Shown piece after piece: positions 1-6,224 of a DNA stretch of 8,479 bases. The number at the start of each line of letters is the position of its first letter. The stretch's first letter is position 1. The notes below the pieces were generated by a model. That model was given only the letters and a program-made list of their open reading frames with translations, did no database searches and was not told the origin of the DNA. The stretch comes from Candidatus Eiseniibacteriota bacterium (GTDB lineage Bacteria > Eisenbacteria > RBG-16-71-46 > CAIMUX01 > VGJL01), in NCBI GenBank assembly GCA_014729455.1, contig WJJW01000232.1, positions 1 through 8,479 on the forward strand, given 5' to 3'. A program made the translations under genes and the position numbers.

Positions 1-152
1 GGAGCTGGAAGATCGGCACCTCTCTGCCGTTCTCGATCCCGATGCGCCCGCCGGCGTTTCTCCGGATGCTCCTGGGTGGAGCGCTGCGGGGGGATTCGTG
101 GGATCCGGAGCCCGGTCCGCTTGCCGACCCGGCCGGCGGCACCCTATTCTGA
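1..152 (+). CDS. 3' end of an unrecognised gene (partial)
   Basis: The frame beginning at base 3 stays open from the window edge to a TGA at 150-152, giving about 49 codons that end in ADPAGGTLF. It is preferred over the other two forward frames because its codons mostly end in G or C (roughly four in five by hand count). The frame starting at base 2, open to a TGA at 167-169, is clearly less biased. The peptide contains a stretch reading FSIPMRPPAFLRMLLGGALR, possibly amphipathic, but I recognise no family. A terminator-like hairpin lies about 70 bases downstream, as expected for the end of a transcription unit. The stretch could still be non-coding; most of the gene lies outside the window. 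Confidence 0.3.
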   Translation, partial: SWKIGTSLPFSIPMRPPAFLRMLLGGALRGDSWDPEPGPLADPAGGTLF

Positions 153-177
153 AAGCGGTCTCGCGATGATTGCCTCT

Positions 178-209
178 GGACCGCGGGAACCCCCGGCGGG
201 GTCCGGTCC
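178..209 (+). other. GC-rich hairpin in the leader
   Basis: Bases 189-193 (ACCCC) pair with 198-202 (GGGGT) across a four-base CGGC loop. An outer pair, GGACC at 178-182 with GGTCC at 205-209, can extend the fold with an internal bulge. There is no T-run after it, so it is not a standard terminator by itself. It lies between the probable upstream gene end and the TPR-thioredoxin gene, and could be part of that gene's 5' leader. Such stems also arise by chance in GC-rich DNA. Confidence 0.3.
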
Positions 210-220
210 AGTCCGATCCA
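201..220 (+). repeat. Four imperfect copies of a 5-base unit
   Basis: The bases read GTCCG, GTCCA, GTCCG, ATCCA: four head-to-tail copies of RTCCR. They sit between the leader hairpin and the terminator-like stem. The tract is short and of unknown function, possibly a slippage-prone stretch or chance. Confidence 0.35.
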
Positions 221-238
221 AGCCCCGAGCGGGGCTTT
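220..238 (+). terminator. Rho-independent terminator-like hairpin
   Basis: AAGCCCC at 220-226 pairs perfectly with GGGGCTT at 231-237 across a four-base GAGC loop, with a short T tract (TTT at 236-238, then CGTCT). This is the form of an intrinsic terminator for the gene ending near 152, although the T-run is weak. It ends only about 10 bases before the Shine-Dalgarno of the next gene. Any promoter for that gene upstream of 220 would therefore have to read through it, so an attenuator-like role is also possible. Confidence 0.5.
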
Positions 239-257
239 CGTCTATCCGGAGGTGCCG

Positions 258-1757
258 ATGCGTCCCCAGTCTCTTCTCATCCTCATCATCCTTCTCCTGG
301 CCGCCACGCCGCTGTCCGCGGCCGAGGGTCCTCCGATCCCGGACGGGATCGAGCCGCGGGCCTGGGAACCGCCCGATGAGGTCCGCGCCATCCTCGACGA
401 CGTCGGCGAGATCTCGAACCAGGAGGAGATGGAGGCGTACATCGCCCGACTGGAGGAGACGCTCGAGGAGCACCCCGGCTACCTCGACCTGCAGCGCTTC
501 TATCTCGTCGTCACCCAGAGGACGCCGCGCGCCATGCAGATCCAGCAGGAGATCCGGACCCGCGCGGCCGCCGACACGACGGACCCCGACCTCCAGTTCC
601 TGGCCGGGATGCTGGAGCAGGGGGAGGCGGGGATCCCTCATTTCCGCCGCGCGCTCTCCGTGGATCCCGACCACTACCACGCCCGCTGCGGTCTCGCCAC
701 GGCGCTCCTGGAGCAGGATCGCGACAAGGCGATGGAGCTTCTCCTCTCGGCGGCGCAGGATCGGCCCGATCACCCCTTCGCCTACCAGATCCTGGCCACG
801 GCGTACGGCCGGAGCTACCAGGACTACCGCAAGGCGGTCGAGATCTGCCGGATGTGGGCGCAGGTCGAGCCGGAATCGTCCCGGCCGGTCCAGTACGAAG
901 CGGGCTACCTGCGCAAGCTGGGACGTGGGGTCGAGGCCGACCAGAGGCTGATGGCGTACGCGGAGGAGCATCCGGAGAACGTCGGCGGACTGCGGGCCGT
1001 CGCCGATCTCTACAAGTCGCGGAACGACCTCGAGAAGGCCGCCGATGCCTACGTGCGGATCGCCGAGGTCCAGGACGACAACGCGCAGGCTGCGTACGAC
1101 GCCGGGGTCGCCCTGGCGACGGCGGAGATGAAGGAGCGCGCCTTCTCGATGCTGCACGAGGCGGCCGAGCGGGGCTTCGACAACACCCTGCGCCTGAACG
1201 CGGAGAGGGCGTTCGAGCCGTACCGGGAGGATCCGGGCTACGCGGAAGTGGTCGAGGCGTTCGAGGAGGCCCACGAGAGGGCGATTCCGGAGCGCCGTGA
1301 GCAGATCCTCTCCGATCTGATCCGCCGTCCCGCCCCCGACTTCGCGGTTCCGCTGCTCGATGGGGGGACCACCTCGCTCGAGGAACTGCGGGGCAAGGTC
1401 GTCGTGCTCGACTTCTGGGCGACCTGGTGCGGCCCCTGCCGGGGGACCCTTCCGCTCGTGGAGAAGCTCTACGAGCGGACCAGGGAGAAGCCGGTCGAGG
1501 TGATCTGCATGAACGTCTTCGAGCGCGGATCGGCGGGTCGCGACAAGGTCGCGCCGTACTGGAAGCAGAACGGATACTCGATGCCGGTCGGTCTGGGAGA
1601 GAACCAGGACGCCGAGCGCTTCGGTGTGAGCGCGATCCCGACGCTCATCGTGATCGATCGGGAAGGACAGATCCGCTATCGGCACCGCGGCGCCTCCTCC
1701 TATCTCGACGAGGAGGTCGAGTGGGTCATCGAGGCGTTGCTCGCCGAGGCGGACTGA
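258..1757 (+). CDS. Exported TPR protein with C-terminal TlpA-like thioredoxin domain
   Basis: The product has 499 residues. The ATG at 258 is chosen because GGAGG at 248-252 sits five bases upstream; an in-frame GTG at 252 lies inside that site. Residues 1-22 form a signal peptide (hydrophobic LLILIILLLAA, likely cleavage after Ala22), with no lipobox Cys. Residues about 45-340 are helical, TPR-like repeats, including a segment reading ERGFDNT and then AFEPYREDPGY that is common at the end of TPR arrays. Residues about 357-499 are a TlpA/AhpC-TSA-type thioredoxin fold: it opens with the typical PAPDF, has the redox pair in WCGPC (Cys391, Cys394), and the cis-Pro in AIPT (Pro461). The family reduces or exchanges disulfides outside the cytoplasm; the TPR part probably binds a protein partner. 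The client is unknown. The gene stands alone on this strand, convergent with the next block. Confidence 0.93.
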   Translation: MRPQSLLILIILLLAATPLSAAEGPPIPDGIEPRAWEPPDEVRAILDDVGEISNQEEMEAYIARLEETLEEHPGYLDLQRFYLVVTQRTPRAMQIQQEIRTRAAADTTDPDLQFLAGMLEQGEAGIPHFRRALSVDPDHYHARCGLATALLEQDRDKAMELLLSAAQDRPDHPFAYQILATAYGRSYQDYRKAVEICRMWAQVEPESSRPVQYEAGYLRKLGRGVEADQRLMAYAEEHPENVGGLRAVADLYKSRNDLEKAADAYVRIAEVQDDNAQAAYDAGVALATAEMKERAFSMLHEAAERGFDNTLRLNAERAFEPYREDPGYAEVVEAFEEAHERAIPERREQILSDLIRRPAPDFAVPLLDGGTTSLEELRGKVVVLDFWATWCGPCRGTLPLVEKLYERTREKPVEVICMNVFERGSAGRDKVAPYWKQNGYSMPVGLGENQDAERFGVSAIPTLIVIDREGQIRYRHRGASSYLDEEVEWVIEALLAEAD

Positions 1758-2165
1758 CCACGGCGCACCCGATGCCGGCCGGCGGTTCGTCACCGATGCG
1801 ATTCGCCCGGCGGGATCATGCAGCGCGCACGAACCCGCTCACCCCCGGGCGCGCGGTCTCCCTCTAAGTGGCTCTCTCTCCGCCTCCGGCGCGCGGGCAC
1901 GCGGATTGCTGCCCTGCAGGACACCCCCGGACCCGGTCCGGTCGGATCGCACGACACGGGAATGGACAGCCAGCCGGCGGGGATGGGGGACGGACTCGGG
2001 GACGATGAATCCCCGCGCGGCAAAGCGGTTCGTGCCGCGGCTGCCGGTCGGTGTCGCGCCAAGCCCGCGACGCCGGCCGGTCCACTGTCGCCGCCCTCAC
2101 CGGATCCGGGATCTCACGCGCGCCCCTTCCCGGCCGATGGGGGTGGCCGTTCGTTGGGCCGCGAC
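1758..2165. other. Gene-free convergent intergenic region
   Basis: These 408 bases separate two convergent stop codons. The open frames crossing them have poor third-position bias and low-complexity Arg/Pro/Ala-rich products, so I call no gene. Hairpins seen: CCGGAC 1927-1932 with GTCCGG 1936-1941 (3-base loop), and CGCGGCA 2016-2022 with TGCCGCG 2033-2039 (10-base loop). There is also a perfect 10-base palindrome CCGGATCCGG at 2100-2109. None is followed by a T-run on either strand, so no intrinsic terminator is convincing. The region probably holds termination signals for both converging transcripts, or a decayed gene. Confidence 0.5.
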
Positions 2166-2408
2166 CTACGACGCGCCGGAGGTGGAACGGCGCGGCGCGG
2201 CGTCGGTCCCCAGGATCCCCCAGATCACCATCGCCTTCTCCTTCTCCTCTTCCCGGAAGTAGATCACGTCGTACTTGCACCGGTCGTAAGGACCGAGGTA
2301 TCCGAGCTTGGTCAGGAATCGCTGCACCTGACCCGGCTCCATCACCTCGTACTGGACGCGGGGATTCCGCTCCTTCAGCTCCCGGATGGTGTCACGTAGC
2401 GATGGCAT
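2166..2408 (-). CDS. Small conserved-looking hypothetical protein (80 aa)
   Basis: The frame runs from ATG at 2408 to TAG at 2166 and overlaps the end of the HAD gene by 17 bp. A purine-rich AGGGGAG lies about five bases upstream of the ATG, inside the HAD coding sequence, so translation is probably coupled. The product is charged and soluble, with no signal peptide or membrane segment. Residues about 4-35 look helical (LRDTIRELKERNP, then a GQVQRFLTKLGYLG stretch). A Tyr/Asp-rich middle (YDRCKYDVIYF) leads into a Glu/Lys-rich run (REEEKEKAMVIW). The last dozen residues are polar and disordered-looking. I recognise no family. The position at the end of a tight operon and the normal composition argue that it is real. 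Confidence 0.7.
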   Translation of the reverse strand: MPSLRDTIRELKERNPRVQYEVMEPGQVQRFLTKLGYLGPYDRCKYDVIYFREEEKEKAMVIWGILGTDAAPRRSTSGAS

Positions 2409-3168
2409 CGAGGCTCCCCTCCTCCCCCAGACCCAGGTCGAGCAGATCGGCGAGGTGATCCAGCGTCGGCTCCGGCGCGCGCCAGTTCGGCGGGGGCGGC
2501 GCCTCGCCCCGGATCCAGACCGGCTTCATCCCGACCGCCCTTGCTCCTTCGATGTCGTCGACCGGCGAATCGCCGACGAAGAGCATCTCCTCGCAGGCGC
2601 AGCCCGCCAGCGCGGCGGCCCGCTCGAACAGCGTCCGATCCGGCTTGCGGAGGCCGATCTCCTCGGAGATCACGATCCCGCTCAGATACGAAGCGATCCC
2701 CCGCCGTTCCAGAAGCCTACGACATGCCGCCCCGTCGTCGAAATTGGAAACGAGCACCACGGGATGCCGGGCCGCCAGCATGGCCAGCACGAGCAGCGAA
2801 CGGACCGGGAGACGTGCAGCGTCGACCAGCGAGTCGATGTGGGTTCTCTGCAGGATCCGCAAGAGCCGCCCCCCGTCGGTCTCCGGGTCGATCCCCACCC
2901 GCTCCAGGGTGCGCCGGAATCGCTCGAGCGACGGAATCTCCCGGTGCTCGATCCTCCGCTCCTTCTCCATCTCGTCCTGCACCTCGATCGAGGCGGCGAT
3001 GTAGCGGGCCGGCTCGACGTTCAGATCCCAGGACCGGAAGATCTCCAGGAGGATCGGCGCGGAGGAGAGGCGGGGCCTCCCCTCCCAGGTCACCGTCGGA
3101 TAGCGGGTCGGATCGATGTGGACCAGCGTGTTGAACAGATCGATCGCCACGCCTCGGATCGGGCTCAC
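2392..3168 (-). CDS. HAD-superfamily hydrolase
   Basis: The product has 258 residues. The start is a GTG at 3168 that overlaps the TGA of the preceding gene as GTGA; there is little Shine-Dalgarno of its own, so coupled reinitiation is likely. All HAD motifs are visible: motif I AIDLFNTL with nucleophile Asp10; motif II VLVSN with Ser141; motif III Lys175 in GLRKPD; motif IV FVGDSPVDD with Asp200 and Asp204/205. The roughly 100 residues between motifs I and II are helical, fitting a C1 cap. The second acidic residue of the usual DxDxT is Phe12 here, a pattern seen in haloacid-dehalogenase-like and other DLFGTL-type members, so activity may differ from a standard phosphatase. The substrate cannot be told. 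Expected to be cytoplasmic. Confidence 0.9.
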   Translation of the reverse strand: MSPIRGVAIDLFNTLVHIDPTRYPTVTWEGRPRLSSAPILLEIFRSWDLNVEPARYIAASIEVQDEMEKERRIEHREIPSLERFRRTLERVGIDPETDGGRLLRILQRTHIDSLVDAARLPVRSLLVLAMLAARHPVVLVSNFDDGAACRRLLERRGIASYLSGIVISEEIGLRKPDRTLFERAAALAGCACEEMLFVGDSPVDDIEGARAVGMKPVWIRGEAPPPPNWRAPEPTLDHLADLLDLGLGEEGSLDAIAT

Positions 3169-3941
3169 ACGGTCGATCGGTCGGCGCTCTTCCGGGGTCT
3201 CCCCCTTCGGTTGCGGGGGCGGAGGCCGTGACGGCGCATCAGGTTCCGGACGCGCGTCTCGGTCACCCCGAGCCGCCGCGCCGCACGCGACTGGTTCCAG
3301 CCTTCCGCTTCGAGCGCCTCGAGCAGCCGCCGCCTCTCGAGCAACTGGAGCTCCTCGTCCAGCCCGACCGCCGGTCCCTCCCCGCGCCCCGCCTCCCGGT
3401 CCCGCCGGTGGAAGAACGCGTCGATCCGATCGACCGCGTCGACGTCGTCGAGCTGGTCATAGAGCGAGCGGGCCTCGAGGAGGCACTCCTCGGCTCGGTC
3501 CGGCGAACCGAGGCGCGCATGGAGGAGTCCGGCGTTCTCGAGAATCTCCGCGCGCGTCCGTCCCGGTTCCGGCCCGCTGCTGGTCTCCAGCGCCTCCTCG
3601 ATGCACCGCGAAGCCTCGCTGGACCGACCGGCATCGAGGTGCACGCGTCCGAGATCCCCCAGCGCGCGCGCGATCCCGAGTGGATCGGCGACCTGTCGGC
3701 GGAGGTCCAGCGCTTCCGCGAGCGCCACGTTCGCTGAATCCAGGTTCCCTCGATTCCGTTCGAGGACCCCCTGGCTGGCCCGCACCGCGGCGACGAGCTC
3801 CGGTCGGTCTTCGCTTCGAGCGATCGCGAGCGCTTCCTCGAGAAGCTGTTCCGCATCCGCGACACGGCCACGGATGCGATCCGCCGTCGCGGCGTCGAGG
3901 AGCACACGGATCTCCCGTTCCCTGGTCGATTCTGTATTCAT
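3165..3941 (-). CDS. TPR protein with C-terminal Fis-type HTH and AT-hook-like tail; putative regulator
   Basis: The product has 258 residues. ATG at 3941 is preceded by GGGGGGAAG and lies 17 bp after the protease stop; the frame extends upstream only as an overlap with the protease gene. Residues about 10-165 are helix-turn-helix repeats of TPR type (for example DAEQLLEEALAIARSE, LGDLGRVHLDAGRSSEA). Residues about 198-240 match the Fis/NtrC C-terminal helix-turn-helix: helix LERRRLLEALEAEG, then WNQSRAARRLGVTETRVRNLM. The tail RRGRPRK (245-251) has the GRP core of an AT-hook. There is no receiver, GAF or AAA+ sigma-54 domain, unlike classical carriers of this HTH. No signal or membrane segment is present, so it should act in the cytoplasm. 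Probably a DNA-binding regulator with protein-sensing TPRs; its targets are unknown, though its own operon is a natural guess. Confidence 0.85.
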   Translation of the reverse strand: MNTESTREREIRVLLDAATADRIRGRVADAEQLLEEALAIARSEDRPELVAAVRASQGVLERNRGNLDSANVALAEALDLRRQVADPLGIARALGDLGRVHLDAGRSSEASRCIEEALETSSGPEPGRTRAEILENAGLLHARLGSPDRAEECLLEARSLYDQLDDVDAVDRIDAFFHRRDREAGRGEGPAVGLDEELQLLERRRLLEALEAEGWNQSRAARRLGVTETRVRNLMRRHGLRPRNRRGRPRKSADRSTV

Positions 3942-3958
3942 CTTCCCCCCTGCTTCCC

Positions 3959-6085
3959 CTAGCGAGTGAGGACGATCTTCGTCCGGGCGGCCGGGGCTCC
4001 GGCCGCCTCGAGCATGGCGAAGTACACTCCGGATCGAAGGACCGAGCCTTCCCCCGATCCCGGATCGAACTTCCACCGGTTCCAACCGGTCCGCTCCACC
4101 TGAGCGGTCTCGCGCGCGATCCTGCGGCCGGTCGCATCGAAGACCGTCAGGCGGACGGACTCGTGCAGCGTACCCGGCGGGGCGAACCACCGCAAAACCG
4201 GCTCTCCCCGTATCGGGTTTTCCCTCGCCTCCAGCACGAACCCCTCCCTCTCGGGCGGAAGTGCGTCCACGCCGGAGGCCGGCGGCGTCACGAAGGTCCG
4301 ATCGCTCCGGCAGAGCCGCCGGTAGCCGTCCGGTTCCTCCGCGATCACCCGCCAGGCGTGCTCCGTCTCGGGGAGCAGAAAGTCGGGCACCATCAAGAAG
4401 GTGTCGACGATCCCTCCGTACAGATACGGGGATCCGAACTCCGGATCCTCATCCACCCAGACCTCGTACTCGATCGTTCCTCCCTGCGGATCGGCCGACC
4501 GACCCCAGGACAACGTCGGATACGGGGAATCCGCCACTCCACCCTCCGCCGGATCCAGCAGCGGAAAGGGAACGGGGACGATGATCGGCTCCGCGTGCAT
4601 CGCCGCCCAGAGGTCGATCAGACCGTACCCGTACGCGTTGTCGGGAGCGTCCGCCCGATCCGCAGTGTTCAGCAGCGCCTGGCGCGCCTCCTCTGCGCTC
4701 CACTCGGGGTGCGCCTCCAGCAGAACGGCGACGGCACCTCCGACCAGCGGACACGAGAGCGAGGTCCCGCTCACCCCCAGGTAGGAATCCGGGTCGTCCG
4801 CGTCGGCGCACCAGGTCTGGACGCCTTGCGCCACGACCTCGGGCTTGATCATCCCGTCGACTCGGGGACCGCGGCTGCTGAAGCCGGCGATCCGCTCCTC
4901 GTCGTCGACGGCTCCGACCGAGAGGATCGAGTCGGCGTCGGCCGGCTCGCCGAAGGTCCCCGGCTGCGGGCCGTGGTTTCCCGCCGAGTTGCAGCAGAGG
5001 ATCCCCAGCGCCGCCGCTCGGTCGATCGCCCGGGTGATCGGCGCCGTGTCTCCGTCGAGCTCTTCGTAGGACCACTCGAATCCGTCGTCGAAGGCGCGGT
5101 AGCTCAGCGATGCGGAGGTGACGTCCACGCCGAGCGAGTCGGCCCACTCCAGGGCGGCCACGTAGTGGTCCTCCTCGATCCGGGTTTCCGAGCGGATATC
5201 CTCGGTCTTCGCCAGCGCGAAGGTCGCCCCGTATGCCGGACCGACCAGAGCGCCGGGAGCGAACCCGCCGCACGCCCCCCAGGTCGCCGTGCCGTGCCAG
5301 TGGGCGTTCGGGTGGTCCAGCCCCTCGTTGTCGACGACGTCGTCCCCGAAGACGTAGTCCCGCTGGGCCAGCAGGTCGGCGGTCGCGAAGGCGTTGTGAT
5401 CCGTCCGGAAACCGGTATCGAGCATCATCAACCGGACCCGGGCTCCCGTGTATCCGGCTTCGTGGGCGGCGACCACCCCGATCATGTCGAGCTGGCCGAA
5501 CGAGGGCCCGTAGAGATCGTCCCGCGTCTCCACGCCGCGTGGGATGATCCGCGCGGAGGAGGGGTCCGGCCGCTCGAGGAGCCGTCCCTCGGGGCCGAAC
5601 CGCGGACCGATCCCGCTCGCCGTACCGCGGGCGACCGGACGGACCTCCCGGACGAACGGCAAAGCGGCGATCTCGGAAATCGTCGAGACCGCGATCCGCG
5701 CGCTGACGCCGTTCAGCCAGCGGCTCACGGTCCGGATCGTCCCGTAGCGCGCCACCGCGTCGCGGTAGGCGGTGGCGACGGGGAGATCGAACGGACCCGC
5801 CCGCGCCGCACCCACCTTGGCGCGTCGCGCCAACGCGGCTTCGGGGATGCGCTCCTGAGCACGGCGGAGTGCCGCCCGCGTCTCTTCCTCGCCGGAGAAA
5901 CCGCGGTTCTCGAACAGAACCCAGACCACCGCGTCCCCATCCCGGGCTGCGGATCCAACCGCCTCGCGCAGCGCAGGATGGACTTCGCCCGCGTCGATTC
6001 TGCCGCAAACCAGCGCCAGCAGAGCGAGAGCGACGGCGAATTTCCGATACGCGTGCAGAGACGTGCGCGGCGCCAGCAAGCTCAT
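3959..6085 (-). CDS. Secreted subtilisin-like (S8) serine protease with C-terminal sorting/FlgD-like domain
   Basis: The product has 708 residues. ATG at 6085 follows AAGGAGG (6090-6096) with a four-base spacer. Residues 1-32 are a signal peptide (basic N-terminus, core FAVALALLALVCG). Residues about 34-155 resemble an I9-type prodomain that folds and inhibits the enzyme. The catalytic domain (about 190-500) shows Asp223 in MLDTG, His264 in HWHGTATWG, oxyanion Asn370 in NSAGN, and Ser442 in SGTSLSCP. Residues about 505-602 are a fibronectin-III-like beta domain. Residues about 611-708 match FlgD-Ig/type-A sorting domains: ENPIRG, VFDATGRRI, RSGVYFAML, and a final TKIVLTR. It should degrade proteins outside the cell or at the surface. 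It heads the tight minus-strand operon with the TPR-HTH gene. The catalytic set is complete, so it is probably active. Confidence 0.94.
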   Translation of the reverse strand: MSLLAPRTSLHAYRKFAVALALLALVCGRIDAGEVHPALREAVGSAARDGDAVVWVLFENRGFSGEEETRAALRRAQERIPEAALARRAKVGAARAGPFDLPVATAYRDAVARYGTIRTVSRWLNGVSARIAVSTISEIAALPFVREVRPVARGTASGIGPRFGPEGRLLERPDPSSARIIPRGVETRDDLYGPSFGQLDMIGVVAAHEAGYTGARVRLMMLDTGFRTDHNAFATADLLAQRDYVFGDDVVDNEGLDHPNAHWHGTATWGACGGFAPGALVGPAYGATFALAKTEDIRSETRIEEDHYVAALEWADSLGVDVTSASLSYRAFDDGFEWSYEELDGDTAPITRAIDRAAALGILCCNSAGNHGPQPGTFGEPADADSILSVGAVDDEERIAGFSSRGPRVDGMIKPEVVAQGVQTWCADADDPDSYLGVSGTSLSCPLVGGAVAVLLEAHPEWSAEEARQALLNTADRADAPDNAYGYGLIDLWAAMHAEPIIVPVPFPLLDPAEGGVADSPYPTLSWGRSADPQGGTIEYEVWVDEDPEFGSPYLYGGIVDTFLMVPDFLLPETEHAWRVIAEEPDGYRRLCRSDRTFVTPPASGVDALPPEREGFVLEARENPIRGEPVLRWFAPPGTLHESVRLTVFDATGRRIARETAQVERTGWNRWKFDPGSGEGSVLRSGVYFAMLEAAGAPAARTKIVLTR

Positions 6086-6111
6086 GGGACCTCCTTGCTC
6101 GGCGACGTTTC

Positions 6112-6141
6112 AGATTCGCTCATTTGGCAGGGTCCCGTCAA
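6112..6141 (-). promoter_or_regulatory. Possible promoter for the protease operon
   Basis: On the minus strand TTGACG (6141-6136) is five of six with the sigma-70 -35 box. A weak -10-like GAATCT (6117-6112) follows after 18 bases, leaving a short leader to the protease Shine-Dalgarno. The -10 is poor, so this is a weak call; the operon may instead be transcribed through from suhB. Confidence 0.22.
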
Positions 6142-6224
6142 GAGCCGGTGACGGTCTCCACTCCCTCGAACCCGGCGCATTCGAGGCAGTTGCGGGCTTT
6201 TCCCCAGGCCGAGCGGGCGCGGAT
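6138..6224 (-). other. In-frame coding-like extension after the suhB stop codon
   Basis: Immediately after the suhB TGA the same frame continues for 28 sense codons to a TGA at 6140-6138. The conceptual peptide includes NCLECAGFEGVETVTGS, with a CxxC pair. About four in five codons end in G or C, like real genes here. There is no start codon other than a GTG eight codons before the end. It could be a readthrough extension, a remnant of a separate small gene, or chance. SuhB itself is already full length at 260 residues, which argues against a needed extension. Confidence 0.2.

Noticed and set aside
144..1793. A 549-codon minus-strand frame opposite the TPR-thioredoxin gene
   Set aside because: It mirrors the codon bias of the real gene. 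The real gene has a signal peptide, WCGPC motif and ribosome binding site; this frame has none of these.
1818..2399. Plus-strand frame of 193 codons across the convergent gap
   Set aside because: Low-complexity Arg/Pro/Gly product and partly antisense to the 80-residue gene; no good ribosome binding site.
3942..4190. Longer start for the TPR-HTH protein, adding 83 residues
   Set aside because: The extension overlaps the protease C-terminal domain, is Arg/Gly/Pro-rich, and bypasses a strong ribosome binding site before 3941.
6084..6125. Possible 13-residue leader peptide (ATG at 6125 reading MSESETSPSKEVP) whose stop overlaps the protease ATG
   Set aside because: No Shine-Dalgarno precedes it and its composition is uninformative; the protease has its own strong ribosome binding site.
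3116..6151. A 1011-codon plus-strand open frame antisense to the protease, TPR-HTH and HAD start regions
   Set aside because: The product is Arg/Pro-rich with no recognisable domain, and it covers three genes with clear families on the other strand. Long antisense frames are expected in GC-rich genes.
6160..6178. GGGTTCGAGGG on the minus strand resembling a tRNA T-loop
   Set aside because: The flanking bases do not form the five-base-pair T-stem and there is no acceptor or anticodon arm.
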